This document shows positions 34,967 through 45,759 of a stretch of 64,000 nucleotides of DNA, one piece after another. Source of the DNA: Cladosporium sp. IMV 00045 (taxonomy: Eukaryota > Ascomycota > Dothideomycetes > Cladosporiales > Cladosporiaceae); the NCBI GenBank assembly GCA_001931905.2, contig MSJI02000959.1, forward strand, positions 62,001 to 126,000, written 5' to 3'. The translations under genes and the position numbers were made by a program. The notes beneath the pieces were generated by a model. It was not told where the DNA came from and did not search any database. It was given only the letters and a program-made list of their open reading frames with translations. Within the stretch, counting starts at the first letter, position 1. Every line of letters begins with the position of its first letter.

Positions 34967-35064
34967 TTGAGGCAGGGCAATAGAGGGATTTAGGCACTGT
35001 GTAATCGCAAACATCGGCATCTTGACTTTCATGGTTTCACTGGCAATTCTATCGCTCGCAATAC

Positions 35065-37033
35065 TCACAACCTCGCATCCACCTTCTCGAAAGAAAATAC
35101 GTTCCGTCCTCCTTCCACGGTCCACACCTTCCCCTTCTTACCAATTTGCTCTTCACTCAAACTGCTCAGCGCGCGCAGCGAATAGTCATCAGCGTGATTA
35201 GCCAGAAATCGGCTGTTGTCAGATACAAGCCGGCCGACGACGTGGCCGCGCAACGGTGTGTTGTCGCGCGCGTATTCGACAGTGTAGGTCTATAAAAACG
35301 GAATGCTTAGTAGGTCACGTCAACATTTTGTGGCAAGGAATGGAAAGGGTACTTACCTCGATGATCGCCGCGCCCTGAGCCTCAGCTTTGATGGGAACTG
35401 GATTAGGCACTGGCAATATTTGCGGAAGCGGGTTTGAAGCTGGGTAAGGGCTGTTGTTCTTTCTTGGGGAGGTAGACAAGCAGACAACATGCTGATACGT
35501 CAAGACGCCACCGTTTGCGAGGATGAGACCGTTGGTGGGTCTGTTTGCCGTTTGCTTCTGTTGTCGGAGTTGGCGTGTCATTTCGGTCAGAGCGTGCATG
35601 CTGTAATTGTTCCCTGCGCCGCCGAAGGAGGTCAGGCCGCCCAGAATCGTGATTGGTTTTGGTGGATTGACCGTTGGGAGGGAAAAGTGGTGGCAGGCTA
35701 GTTTTGGGACGATTGGGAAGCAGCTTTTTGGGTATTTGTTAGTGGTAGGGTTTGAAGATGTTGGGTTACTTCTGGAGACGAACGAGTAGAAATCGAAGAG
35801 GTCGATGTCCTCTTTTCTAAGATCGGAGGCGTTGAGAGCTGCGGAAAGAGACTGGGATATGGCTGGGCTAGAGTGAAAGTTGGGACGATGCCAGACTTGA
35901 CAAGTTCTATCGTCAGTATTCAAGTACAGGTGAATTGCGAGAATAGTTGAACGCTCTTACAATCATCGCTGTCTTGAGTACCAGCGCCACCCAAAGGATG
36001 AATCCATTTCTCCTCAGGCACACCCAGCTCGCGAGCAAACTGCGTAGAAGTAAGTATGCAAGCAGCCGCCAGGTTGATGTTGTTGAAAGCGTTCATCAGA
36101 AGTGGATCTAGAAGTCGAACCGTCAACAAAAGCGACAAACCGCGCACCCTCTCATAGAGGTCACACCTACAAGGATGGCATATCATCCTGTTCTTCGCAC
36201 CAACCGTCCCAATCTCCGCAGCACTCGCCGCCTCCTTGCCATAATTCCAAGCAAACTCATTCCGCTCCGCCACTTTCGCAAATTGCGCATACAACTCCGC
36301 AGACTCCTGATTGTTAGTTTGCAGACTCTGACCTCGAAACGCCCTGAAACCATTCTCATAGAGCGGATAGACGTGGATTGGATTTCCAATGCGGTGCTTC
36401 GCGCCCAAATCTGCGAATCGACCGTCGTCAGATGACTTCGCTGTCCAGGCGCCGGGTAACGCACCTGGTTTCAATTCACGGGTCGTGGGTGAGAAGACAT
36501 CGTTGACGGACTCGTTTAGAGGAGTCCAGCCGGGCGGTGGGAGTTGCTTCTTCAACGCATATGTGGATACTGGACGGGGATGACTTAGCGACTCTGTCAA
36601 GAAAGCAGCGAAGGGAGGAAGGGAGGAAGGGAGGAAGGGAATGAAACCCACAAGAAGCCAGCGCTTCGCCACCAGTCAGCACAGCAACTCTCGACTCTCC
36701 CCTCGCAATTCTGCGCGCTGCATCATCGAAAACGACAGCAGGCTGATTGCCACCGTGAGGCGAGTAGTGTTTTCTCCTCGGGTCGATTTCGAGGCGTTCG
36801 GCGAGCAGACCGGGCAAATCGGGATAGGGCCAAGTCCAGGTGCGAACGACGTCGAGGCTATCTATGGCGGTGCGCAATTTGGCAAGAGAAGTTTCGTCCA
36901 GACCAGTGTCTTGAAACGCTTTTGAGATGGCGTTGAGCATGAGTTGGAGAGGCTCAAGGGCGTCGTCGATGCGCTTGGATCGGTTGATGAAGTCACCCAC
37001 GCCGATGATTATTGGTGTCGAGGGTGATGGCAT
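35065..37033 (-). CDS. Thiolase-like protein with C-terminal accessory domain
   Basis: Exons are 37033-36652, 36569-36171, 36107-35961, 35895-35357 and 35289-35065, about 563 residues with all phases consistent. For intron 1 the acceptor at 36570 is required; a nearer AG would create a stop. Motifs include IIIGVGDFINR, HGGNQPAVVFDDAARRIARGE, LTGGEALAS, the PYPLLMNAFNN segment, GTQDSDDFWHRPNFHSSPAI and GGLTSFGGAGNNYSMHAL. This is the SCP-x/acetyl-CoA acetyltransferase-like branch, and the extra C-terminal part resembles the additional domain of type-1 thiolase-like proteins. The typical Cys nucleophile region is not obvious (GGEALAS takes its place), so activity may differ. Its role in a sugar cluster is unknown. 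The first intron holds a polypurine/polypyrimidine repeat. Confidence 0.85.
36609..36641 (+). repeat. GGAAGGGA-type polypurine repeat in thiolase intron 1
   Basis: Near-perfect 8-bp units of GGAGGAAG-like sequence lie inside the 82-bp intron. On the gene strand this is a pyrimidine tract ahead of the acceptor. Confidence 0.75.
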
Positions 37034-37440
37034 GGTGCGACTTGGTCAAACGTTTCTCGATGGATGATTAGCTGCTGAGACTGTACAATTTTAGGGCAAT
37101 GCGGTGTCTCTGTTGTGAAACCAACTTCCATACGAGCTGTAGAGGTGGTTTCCCGAGAGCGCGCTGATTTGCCTCGGCTGTTGGCTTCAGCTGAAATCAC
37201 ATCACCCTTCACGCGGCGTTACAGTCCGCATGATTTCTGCACGCATTATCTGGAAACCAACGTGAGATCGTGAATAAAGCCCCAAGGTGTGATGTCTATC
37301 AGCTCTAATTCTAAGAAAACACCTTGAAAAAACGAGACAGAATGTTAAGAAAGCAAGATATCACTTTATACCTATCTTTAGTCATGTTTACTTATATCCT
37401 CATTTTTGTTAGTACGTGACATTTGACTATGCTTGCTCTA
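37034..37440. promoter_or_regulatory. Thiolase promoter, present again at 48.2-48.5 kb
   Basis: The first 230 bases (37034-37262) align, with indels, to 48244-48490. Shared blocks include TAGAGGTG, TTTCCC, GAGAG, GGCTTCAGCT, GAAATCACAT and GGAAAC in the same order. Confidence 0.6.
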
Positions 37441-38886
37441 CTAGTAGCCCCACATCGTTTCTAAATCTTTGATTCTCCATTTCGCAGCCCATCCTGATTT
37501 GTTCTCAATCTTTCGTAAGAGATCTATTACCGTTGCGTGTTCATCTCGGTGTGTGAAATGTCTGCCAGCGACGTACAGAGGCTGAATGGCATTGTTCAGA
37601 CAGCCTCGATGTTCGTTACCTAGAGAGATACCAACAACTTGCTTCGCGTGCCACAGGATACTGAACGTGCTTGGTGTTATACCACCAGTCACACCTGGCG
37701 CGCGAGCATCGAGCATGAGTATACATGCTGTATGGTATAGCTGAGTGCTTGAAATGGCCGCATACTGGCTGAATAGCTTGCGTGGAAAGCCTTGTTGATC
37801 GACGACAGTTGTGAACGGTAGAAAATCTGCCGGTAGACCATTCACCCAAAGCTGCAGCTCTTCCCACAGGCTGGACCACCTCGTTGAGAAGTGGTCAGTG
37901 TTGTAACCGTTCTCCTCGCCCATTTCTACGTATCGTGTACGCCTGGCCAGCAGATCGCATACTTTTGCACAGAGATATACAGCGTGATTTGCACGCATGT
38001 CGTGGCTATGGCTCGCCTGCTCAGCAAATCCGGCCGCGACTCCAGACACGTAATCATCGCTTTCCAGGTCAGGTGCGAGTCGCCGATCTATGATGGCCCA
38101 TTTTTCGATGGGAATCACGGTACTTGCGACACCACCATCAATTATGGCGCTGCAGAGATCCATCCGAGCGAAGCACCAGAATACGGCTTGATGTAGTCCG
38201 CCCGATAAGCCATGGATGCCGGATGCCTCGAATAGAGCGGCACATCCTTCAAGATGATGCTTCCAGTTACGCGGGTTTGCGCTCATCATCTCAAGGACGC
38301 ACAGAATGCATGCAGCCACCGGGATGCAAGGATTGTGAGTGTCCAGAGCAGCGGACAGCGAGGCAATGGCTTTGGCGTACAGGTCAAAGCTATGCTCCGA
38401 GGCATAGGGAGCGTCGCTTTGCCGTGCCGATTGCCGCGCAGAAAGAGCAAGCATTGCATACAGGATCGCAGGGGAGTTTTTCGCCAAACATGGCACTTGC
38501 GAGCCAAACATCCGGCTCTGGTCGAACATGTCTAGCCAAGGTGCGCACTCGGTCAGCCAATTGCGCAGGTACTTTGCACTGTCCATCACAGGAACGCCAG
38601 TATGCCGTAGGTCAAGCTGGCCATTGGGCCAGATGACATCGGCATACTCGGACGGGATTGTTAGGTTAGCAGCTGGGCCCGGAGTGTGGGCACGGGTGGG
38701 ACATGTTGACTGCGCCGTGGCAAGTAAGAAGGACCGTAACTCAGATGAAAGGTCTTGATAGCGTTGATCATCGAGGTATGGGTCTGCGAAGCTGCCAGCG
38801 CTGAACGATGCTGCTCCGGGGGACTGCAGTACATTAGTCGGCTGTCCAAAAAGAGAGTCCCCAGAGCCCCTTTCAGCATGATCCAT
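37441..38886 (-). CDS. Fungal transcription factor-like protein, zinc cluster missing or degraded
   Basis: A single open frame. The first in-frame ATG that makes sense is at 38886, giving about 481 residues, although the frame stays open to 39189. The protein carries the Fungal_trans_2 (ARCA-like) pattern: KYLRNWLTECAPWLDMFDQ, LAKNSPAILYAMLALSARQ, LEGCAALFEASGIHG, a W-x-x-L helix and a C-terminal WAAKWRIKDLETMW. Usually a Zn2Cys6 cluster comes first. Upstream in frame only its apparent end survives (GLRLECPSTCREWG, about 38975), and no CxxC...KKCD half is visible on either side. It may have lost DNA binding and act by dimerisation, or the first exon is unrecognised. Its neighbour at 39372 is a complete relative. 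Confidence 0.75.
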   Translation of the reverse strand: MDHAERGSGDSLFGQPTNVLQSPGAASFSAGSFADPYLDDQRYQDLSSELRSFLLATAQSTCPTRAHTPGPAANLTIPSEYADVIWPNGQLDLRHTGVPVMDSAKYLRNWLTECAPWLDMFDQSRMFGSQVPCLAKNSPAILYAMLALSARQSARQSDAPYASEHSFDLYAKAIASLSAALDTHNPCIPVAACILCVLEMMSANPRNWKHHLEGCAALFEASGIHGLSGGLHQAVFWCFARMDLCSAIIDGGVASTVIPIEKWAIIDRRLAPDLESDDYVSGVAAGFAEQASHSHDMRANHAVYLCAKVCDLLARRTRYVEMGEENGYNTDHFSTRWSSLWEELQLWVNGLPADFLPFTTVVDQQGFPRKLFSQYAAISSTQLYHTACILMLDARAPGVTGGITPSTFSILWHAKQVVGISLGNEHRGCLNNAIQPLYVAGRHFTHRDEHATVIDLLRKIENKSGWAAKWRIKDLETMWGY

Positions 38887-39371
38887 AATCAAATCGGTAA
38901 CATTGGCTTTTTGATAATGATATGCAGGAATGCAAGTTGTGTGATGCTGGGATGATGGCGGTCCCCACTCTCGGCATGTGCTCGGACACTCGAGCCGCAG
39001 GCCGATCACGTGATTACTGAGCAGGCGAGCGCTGGAAACCACAGAAATATTGGACAGCTCCACGATCAAAAGTTCTGAAGGGGCGGGTGTCCCAATCCAT
39101 CGATGCCATCGCTCACACTGGCGAAATATGACTATACACGGGGATGCAAGGTGAGCTGATGCTCTCTGACAAGTCATGAACCCGTGCACTGAACGATGGC
39201 TTTTAGAAGCACGGCATCAAGACCAACGAACATCGATTCCCTACTTGCGCTGAAGCCGAAGCGAAATGAAATTTGGAAACATACTTCACAATGTCTGCCA
39301 AGGAACCCATAAACTCATAGAGTCTTATTCATTGCAATGACAGGACAACCCAGTTCCTGGCGCATAGCAAA
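38887..39371. other. Spacer between two regulators with a possible zinc-cluster remnant
   Basis: It contains the open extension of the downstream regulator frame, including a Cys-containing stretch that looks like the last part of a Zn2Cys6 motif. No complete exon could be built. Confidence 0.4.
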
Positions 39372-41006
39372 TCACGACGTTGCGGCTCGCAAAAAGTATT
39401 CGATGTCGCTCTGCAGTTGCATTCCTGAAATTGCCATAAGTCGTTCGAGAATTTTGACCACGGCACCAAGTTGACTGGCATGGCTAAGATTCCTTCCAGC
39501 CTTGATGATTGCAGTAGCGAGCAGTGGATCCCAAAATCCGTCTTCAACTGCTGCTGCACCGATTCTCAGTATGCGTAAGACGTGCCAACTAAGTGAGACT
39601 GACGATCCACGTTCTGCAGCGACCTTAGTTAACCGGGGCTTTGCTTGCAGCAGCAGCATCGCACACATATGGTGAGCCACGTTTGCTAGGGTTGCGGAGG
39701 AATTGCTAAAGATTATTGGGGGGAAGATGGCAGCCGTCCCAACCGATGAGTCGATAACATCCAGATCGGTAAGCTCGAGTATCTGTTCCATCTCTACGGT
39801 CCTGGTCGCGTACCAAACTTGAGCAGCGCTCCAGCAATACTGCCAGATACTTCCTATGGGGAGATTCGTTGGACGCAGGATATCCCTTAAGACTGCGCAA
39901 GCACGCTGAAGTATCGCGCATGAGTCTGCTAGTTGCGCAATGCTGCTCGAAGGTTCGCCTTCAGGATTGGAGTGTGCGTTAGGGGAAAGCGCACTTCCAG
40001 GTATGACAAAATTTGCAGGATCCGTGGCAATCTGCGAAGCAAGCACGAGGCGAACCCACCAGCCTCGACATCTTGCTGGACATTGGCCATCTATGAGGTA
40101 TGCACCCTCTCTGTAAAGGACACTGAGCCACTCTGAAGGGTTGACGAATAACATCGACCGCCAAACCAGTAACAGTCGAGCAGGAAAGTCTAGTTCCCGC
40201 GACCCTCCAGTCTCAGGCGTGGATAAGAGAGGATCCATCCTGAAAGTCTCGTAGAATCGACCTTCAATACGGTTTTGGATGCAGCTGGACACTCCCATGA
40301 TGGCGTGGAATACGCGCGGGCAGTTTCCTGACTGGTGTAAAAGCTCTGAGCTCCAATAGGGTGTGATGGGGTCGAGATCCAGCACCGGTCCGACGTGATA
40401 TCGGTAGAAGCTCAGAAGGTCAAGTCTCTCGATTCCTCCAAGCTCAGGTATATCAACATGTGCCGAGCCTAGCTCCGGTAATGCTCGTGTGGTTGACTCA
40501 ATGTAATTTGAGTGTGGAGATTGGTACTGATATGCCGACGAAGGTGAGACGGGGCTTGGGATTGCCCTGGCTGGCGCTGATGCTTCACGAAGATGCGCAT
40601 CACAAACGCGTATTGAGCCCACATCAGCAGGCGTGTTTCTAAATACTGCAGGCGACAGCGAACGAAAGTTTGTTGTTTCATCCTCGAGGTTCCCAGGTGC
40701 AGCTGTCGCTGAGGTTTGGGCGGGAGTAGCTGACGACTGGAGATTTGTGGCCCTGGTAGACCTCCGAGTGCTGCTCTGCACGGTGTGCACGAACTTGAGC
40801 CTAGTTTCGTAGCTGCAACTGAGATTCCTCTCAAGGCAGGCGTTGCATGTCGGTTTGCCCTCATCGCACTTGCGCCTCCTCCCACGACATGTAAGACAGC
40901 CCGAGCGGACACGTCGTCGTCGCACCGGCGGTGAGGGAGGCACGGAGGGAGAGCTCATGTGACTGTCATTGCCTGTGAATGTGCCATCATTCACCATTGG
41001 GCCCAT
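39372..41006 (-). CDS. Zn2Cys6 transcription factor
   Basis: A single-exon frame of 544 residues from the ATG at 41006. A short Ser/Pro-rich head and the basic stretch VRRRRVRSG precede the binuclear cluster CLTCRGRRRKCDEGKPTCNACLERNLSC (six Cys at about 37-64), normal C-x2-C-x6-C-x5/6-C-x2-C-x6-C spacing. A disordered Ser/Thr/Pro linker follows. The C-terminal part (about 190-540) has the YRYHVGPVLDLDPITPYW and FHAIMGVSSC segments of Fungal_trans_2-type domains. It is a nuclear DNA-binding regulator, probably recognising CGG elements. It points the same way as the adjacent LAD-like and transporter genes, so it is a candidate second regulator of the cluster. Confidence 0.9.
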   Translation of the reverse strand: MGPMVNDGTFTGNDSHMSSPSVPPSPPVRRRRVRSGCLTCRGRRRKCDEGKPTCNACLERNLSCSYETRLKFVHTVQSSTRRSTRATNLQSSATPAQTSATAAPGNLEDETTNFRSLSPAVFRNTPADVGSIRVCDAHLREASAPARAIPSPVSPSSAYQYQSPHSNYIESTTRALPELGSAHVDIPELGGIERLDLLSFYRYHVGPVLDLDPITPYWSSELLHQSGNCPRVFHAIMGVSSCIQNRIEGRFYETFRMDPLLSTPETGGSRELDFPARLLLVWRSMLFVNPSEWLSVLYREGAYLIDGQCPARCRGWWVRLVLASQIATDPANFVIPGSALSPNAHSNPEGEPSSSIAQLADSCAILQRACAVLRDILRPTNLPIGSIWQYCWSAAQVWYATRTVEMEQILELTDLDVIDSSVGTAAIFPPIIFSNSSATLANVAHHMCAMLLLQAKPRLTKVAAERGSSVSLSWHVLRILRIGAAAVEDGFWDPLLATAIIKAGRNLSHASQLGAVVKILERLMAISGMQLQSDIEYFLRAATS

Positions 41007-41862
41007 GCGAAATGTGTAGAGTAGGCATCCTGATAAGTACAGGCTAACCGCTGTGAAGATGGATGTCGGGCGCCCGGTGGCAGGTGCTCTTGGCGCGGAG
41101 GCTACTATTGCCCCATTGGGTTTTCATAGCCGGCGATGCGCTTCTGTCACCAAACCCGCGCGGCATCCTTTCCGGGAATCGTCTTCAGCAACGACCTCGG
41201 GCCAAGTGTCCTCATTGGATTTCAGCCCATGTCGAGAAGGAGAGATAAACATAAGGTATATTTCTCACATAAGACGCTATTGTTCAGCCCTAAGGCCACG
41301 CTATCCGGCTGCTTCACAATTCCGCCACTCCACTGGTAACATGAGATTCTATCACAGTCCAAGACATCAACTTGACCTGCGGTTAATGCATGGATCTCCG
41401 AGCGTAAGATGCATCTGCAAACATTCGACTCTAGGAGCTATCAGACATGGCCTCGGAAATCCAGTGGGCTGCCCAATGCCAAATGATCATCAACTTTTCA
41501 GGTCATTAAACATAAGTCGCCACCTTTCTCACAAAAAGTTCGAGGAGAAAAAGGAGAGAAAGCAGATGTGAGCATCCAGTGCGACATTCGTATCGATCGC
41601 ATGCAGCGCGAAGATGTTTTTGTCAGCACAAGGCTGTGGAACAACAGTAACAGTCGGGACCTTTGCTCTTGATATTGAGAAGTTCTGAGGTACAGCTTGG
41701 GGTCTGTATTGCATTGACTGTGCCTGATTCGCTGCCCCATTGCTTTGCGATGGCTTGACCCTGAAACCATTAACCTTTCCCAATTGTCCGCCAAACTGGC
41801 ATGAGCCCGCAGGAAACCTTGGTGCCATTCCAGAGCAGCCAAGATGTTCATGGTTCGACAAC
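41007..41862. other. Spacer between regulator and LAD-like gene
   Basis: Promoter of the regulator and 3' flank of the dehydrogenase. Overlapping short frames only. Confidence 0.5.
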
Positions 41863-43110
41863 TCAGAGGCCCAATTCTGCGTCGTCGACGATTTGTACTT
41901 TGATGGCCGCCTGAGATCTATCTGCCGATAGTTGCATTGCCTCCACGGCCTTCTCCAAGGGGAAGGTATGGGTTATCAAGGAGTCCAGGTCCATGACTTG
42001 CTCGTTTGCCAGTGTGTTTATGCCAGCGGGCCATGTGTCGACGTATCGGTTTGTGAACTTGAGTTGTATCTCGCTCAGGCTCATGTACATGAAGGGCAAC
42101 TCGTTGATGATGCTGCGGCCAACTCCAATGACCATGACCGTGCCATTGCGGCGACAAGCATAGATGGCCGTGATGATGCTAGACTCGACCCCGGTGCATT
42201 CCAGGACCGTCGTGGGAGCCACGTACTCGTTGGACGCTGGCCGGCCGGTCTTGATGTCACGCTCACCGCAACCAAATAAACTTCTAATTTCCTCGGCGGA
42301 CGTGACCGGAGACTTGGTGACGTCGACACGGTATGTCTGCACGCCTGGGACAAAGTTGCGCGCAAACGCCAAACGAGATTCATCCATGTCGGTAATTACC
42401 AAGGGCCACGCCCCAGATGCCTTGGCGGCAGCAAGAGCGATGAGACCAATGGGTCCAGCTCCACAGATGAGGGCAGGCTGTCCGATTTTGAGGGAGCCAT
42501 TGCAAAGTGATATGGCATGTAAGACCACAGACAGTGGCTCCAGGAGCGCCGCTCGCGCAAAGCTCACTCCAAGAGGAAGTTTGTGACAGTAGCGAGAATC
42601 ATGCGCCATGAACCGCCTGATCGTGCCGGCGTGAGGGCATACTCCAGCAAACGCAACCTTCTCGCATAGGTTGTAGCGACCGCTTTTGCACAGAAAGCAG
42701 CCATCGCAAGGGACGCCCGGTTCAATCGCAACTCTGTCGCCGCATTGAAGGTTCTTGACCGTCGAGCCGACCGCAACCACGACGCCGGCCGCTTCGTGGC
42801 CAAGAATACTGTCGCAGCTCACGTTCAAGGTCCCGATATGGCCGCGATGCCAAAGATGTAAGTCAGAGCCGCAGATTCCAGTTGCGCGAACGTGGATGAG
42901 AACTTGATGGGGCTCAATGATTGGAATCGGATCTTCTCGAATCGCGATCGAGTGATCAGGAGTCACAAACAGCGCGGGATTGCCATGTCGTGAGAGATTC
43001 TCATATGTCTTGTTCTCTTTCGCGGTTTCGACCAAGAGCCCGTTCTTAGTAGCAGGAGTCGTTGATGTTTCTTTAGCATCTATATTCGAATCGAGAATTC
43101 CAGGTGCCAT
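41863..43110 (-). CDS. L-arabinitol 4-dehydrogenase-like zinc alcohol dehydrogenase
   Basis: An intronless frame, ATG at 43110, 415 residues. The family oxidises polyols with NAD+; LAD converts L-arabinitol to L-xylulose in fungal L-arabinose catabolism. Seen are GICGSDLHLWHRGHIG (catalytic Cys), ILGHEAAG (zinc His/Glu), VGSTVKNLQCGDRVAIEPG, the four-Cys structural zinc site (CDGCFLCKSGRYNLC), GAGPIGLIALAAAKASGA (NAD site), VITDMDESRLAFA and VLECTGVESSI. The middle and C-terminus (PLVITD, ECTGVESSI, FPLEKAVEA) are closer to LAD than to xylitol or sorbitol dehydrogenases. The position I align to the LAD-typical Met after the HIG motif is Leu, and there is a roughly 40-residue N-terminal extension, so it may be a divergent paralog with altered polyol preference. 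Confidence 0.88.
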   Translation of the reverse strand: MAPGILDSNIDAKETSTTPATKNGLLVETAKENKTYENLSRHGNPALFVTPDHSIAIREDPIPIIEPHQVLIHVRATGICGSDLHLWHRGHIGTLNVSCDSILGHEAAGVVVAVGSTVKNLQCGDRVAIEPGVPCDGCFLCKSGRYNLCEKVAFAGVCPHAGTIRRFMAHDSRYCHKLPLGVSFARAALLEPLSVVLHAISLCNGSLKIGQPALICGAGPIGLIALAAAKASGAWPLVITDMDESRLAFARNFVPGVQTYRVDVTKSPVTSAEEIRSLFGCGERDIKTGRPASNEYVAPTTVLECTGVESSIITAIYACRRNGTVMVIGVGRSIINELPFMYMSLSEIQLKFTNRYVDTWPAGINTLANEQVMDLDSLITHTFPLEKAVEAMQLSADRSQAAIKVQIVDDAELGL

Positions 43111-43923
43111 ATCTTGAATGAGCCTTGATAGCTTTAAAACGCTTGAGGTGTCGATCGTTCTATGAAAGCGCGATTAGGAACGAATGGAAAATCTTGAAGT
43201 GTAGCTTATTGTCTAGGTCTTCTTGTTTTCAGACACTACAAAGAAAGGTTCCGTGGGAGCATCAATCTAAGCCGAAGCAGAGGTGTCTAAACACTCAACC
43301 ACTGCATGTGGTGGAGCTACAGTAGCGCGACCTTTCAATTGCCATATATGGACCTCCTAAGCGCCGCTAATCATTTATTGATATTGTTCTGTGGATACTC
43401 CTAGGTCCAGTACCCACTGGCCGCCATGTGGGGATCCTCATAGGAAACAACACAAACCACGCCAGGCATTCATGCCGAATACTGGATCCACGGTGTTTCG
43501 CCCATGGGGTGCCCGCCATCGCTATGGCCACCTCGAGATCGTCACATGAGCAGACATATTGTATTTCGCCACAATCGGAGCGCTCTCGCATCGTTACATG
43601 TATCAAATTCGAGATGGGACCCGTAGAAAGCACTCACTCTTCCACCAACAAGTTGAGACGCATCTGTCTGGCTTTGGGAGCGTGGATCGCCGGAAATGTG
43701 TCCTGGCGGTGTTTTTGGTACGAGTGTATGCAGTAAAGTATGCTACTCTTGTGCTTTCGAGCTGAAACCAAACAATTGATGTAACAAGTTGTGAGGCATA
43801 GCCAAGTCTAGGTCGGGAATGTAGGAACTACAGATCGCCTTACCAAGGTACTCGTGAATCGTTAAGATGATATCTAAGCAATTTCCTTCCCACTTCACTA
43901 AAGCTTACTCGCCACAAAACATC
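43111..43923. other. Spacer between transporter 3' end and LAD-like promoter
   Basis: About 800 bases, no gene. It includes the LAD-like promoter at its left side. Confidence 0.5.
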
Positions 43924-45759
43924 TCAAGGATTCTCATATCTCACAACCGTATCATCCTTCTGTTGCTGGAGTTGAATGTCCCCACTGACGTCCAGCTCGC
44001 GATCATCATCCAGACCGAGTTCGCGTCGTGCTTCTGCCAAGATGGCCGCGTCTATCTCTCCTCGGTGACTCTTGAAGACGCGATCCATGTCCTCGAGTGA
44101 CGCTCCTTTGGTCTCTGGCAGGATGAAGTGCACCCATACAACGCCGCACGCTAGGAACCCCGCGAAGAATATATATGTTCCCCAAGCCCAGGCAGCCAGC
44201 ATTGGGGGGACGAAGAATGCGATGGCGAAGTTGTTGACCCAGTTGCTAGATGCGCCGATGGACGCGCCTTTGGCTCGGATGGAGAGGGGAAAGATCTCAG
44301 ATACCAAGGTCCAACTCACTGGCCCCCATGTGGCGCCAAATGCACCGACGTAGATCTGAAGACAGTGTCAGTAGGTCTGGTAATTGATACGAACGTCAAT
44401 GTCTTGCTTACCCAGATAAAGACGACTGCTGTCCAGCCGGCATTCGCATGGTGAACCCAGTCGTGGCGGAATTTGGCGACGATGATACCGGTAATGACCA
44501 TCGAAATCAGCATCACGATAGATCCAACCTGCAGCATGGGCTTTCGACCGACCTTGTCGATGATGAGCATTGCAGGTAACGTGCTGACGAAGAAAACGAC
44601 ACCAGTAACGCCGGTAGCCAGAAGTGCGATTGTGCCGCCAGTCAGCCCCAAGCTTATGAACACATTGGATGCGTAGTAGATGATAGCATCGATACCGCTC
44701 CACTGTTGGAAGAACATGACAAACCAAGCCGTGGCGACTCGCTTAAAGTTGTCCCAGGAGCGGAAAATGTTGACGTATTGAGCGACCTCTCGCGCCCAGA
44801 TGCTGTGTTGCTCTTTCTTCCCAAGCGACGGAAAGCTTTGTTCGAACGAACGTTCCTCAAACAGGCATTCAGCCTTGATCTCCAGATATTCCGTACGGAC
44901 ACCTGGACCACTAGGCGCAAGTTTGCGAAGCCAGGCGAGCGTCTTGATCGCCTCTTCGTCTCGGCCTTTCTTTACGAGCCAACGTGGTGAGAATGGCATC
45001 CACCAGATGCCTAGCGCGAGGCAGAACGCTGGAATACCTTGGATGATCGACGGCAAACGCCACGCCAGGTTCGATTGCGGCTCTCCGATGCCACCAATGT
45101 AGTTGCTTCCGTAGCCAATCCAAAATGACAGCATGATTCCGAGGATTGTGGCGAACTGATAGAACGAGACCAAGAGCCCGCGGTGTTCTGGTACGGAGAT
45201 TTCGGCGTTATAAAGCGGTCTGAAAAGGTTGAAAGTTAGCTTGGGCATTGGAAGACGTGGACATCTACCATCGAACGACGTACCCAACACCACTGAACGT
45301 TCCTACGCCCAATCCCGTAAAGAAACGGCCGGCGTAGAGTAAGGATGGCTGATGGTATGTTGCGCCACAGTATAGATAGCTACCAAGCACAACCCAACAG
45401 CAAGCCGAGAACATGGTATATTTGCGAGAGAAGACCTCGGCAAACACGCCAGATGAGAGGGAGCCGAGGATACCACCGAGCTGCAGAATCGAGGTGAGCC
45501 ATCCAGTTGCGCTCGAAGACTCGACGACGCTGGGGAAGTTGTCGACGAAGCGTGTCATCACCAGAGATTGGCCGAGCACACCTTGCTGATAGCCATATTC
45601 GAAGCCACCCAGCCTAAACGCCGTCAGTAAGAAAACACATCTTCCGGGCAACGTTCAACCGATGGCCATGAAAGATGTAACGCACGAGGCAAAGAATGCT
45701 ATAAGCAACAGCTTCGGATTCCTTGAGAGACTCTTGCAACGCGATACTTCCGACTCCAT
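43924..45759 (-). CDS. MFS sugar transporter, second in cluster
   Basis: Exons are 45759-45686, 45613-45284, 45219-44412 and 44355-43924, about 547 residues. The ATG at 45759 is the first in this frame. However, the open frame continues upstream to 45903 with a plausible transporter head (WQVNDNLRGPL), so the true start may lie in a further exon. Splicing restores FFAS-LGGFEYGYQQGVLG, GVGTFSGVG-PLYNAEISVPEHRG and FIW-IYVGAFGATWGPVSW. Other signatures are SPRWLVKKGRDEEA, QQWSGIDAIIYYA, DKVGRKPML, SEIFPLSIRAKG and PETKGASLEDMDRVF. It is a plasma-membrane sugar porter, probably a proton symporter, with the substrate unknown. It is divergent from the secreted DUF1593 gene (607 bp) and on the same strand as LAD-like. 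Confidence 0.9.

Noticed and set aside
36571..36651. The nearer AG (GACAG) as acceptor of thiolase intron 1
   Set aside because: Joining there creates an in-frame TAG; the acceptor before TATCCAC gives the expected LSTYALKKQLPPPGW sequence.
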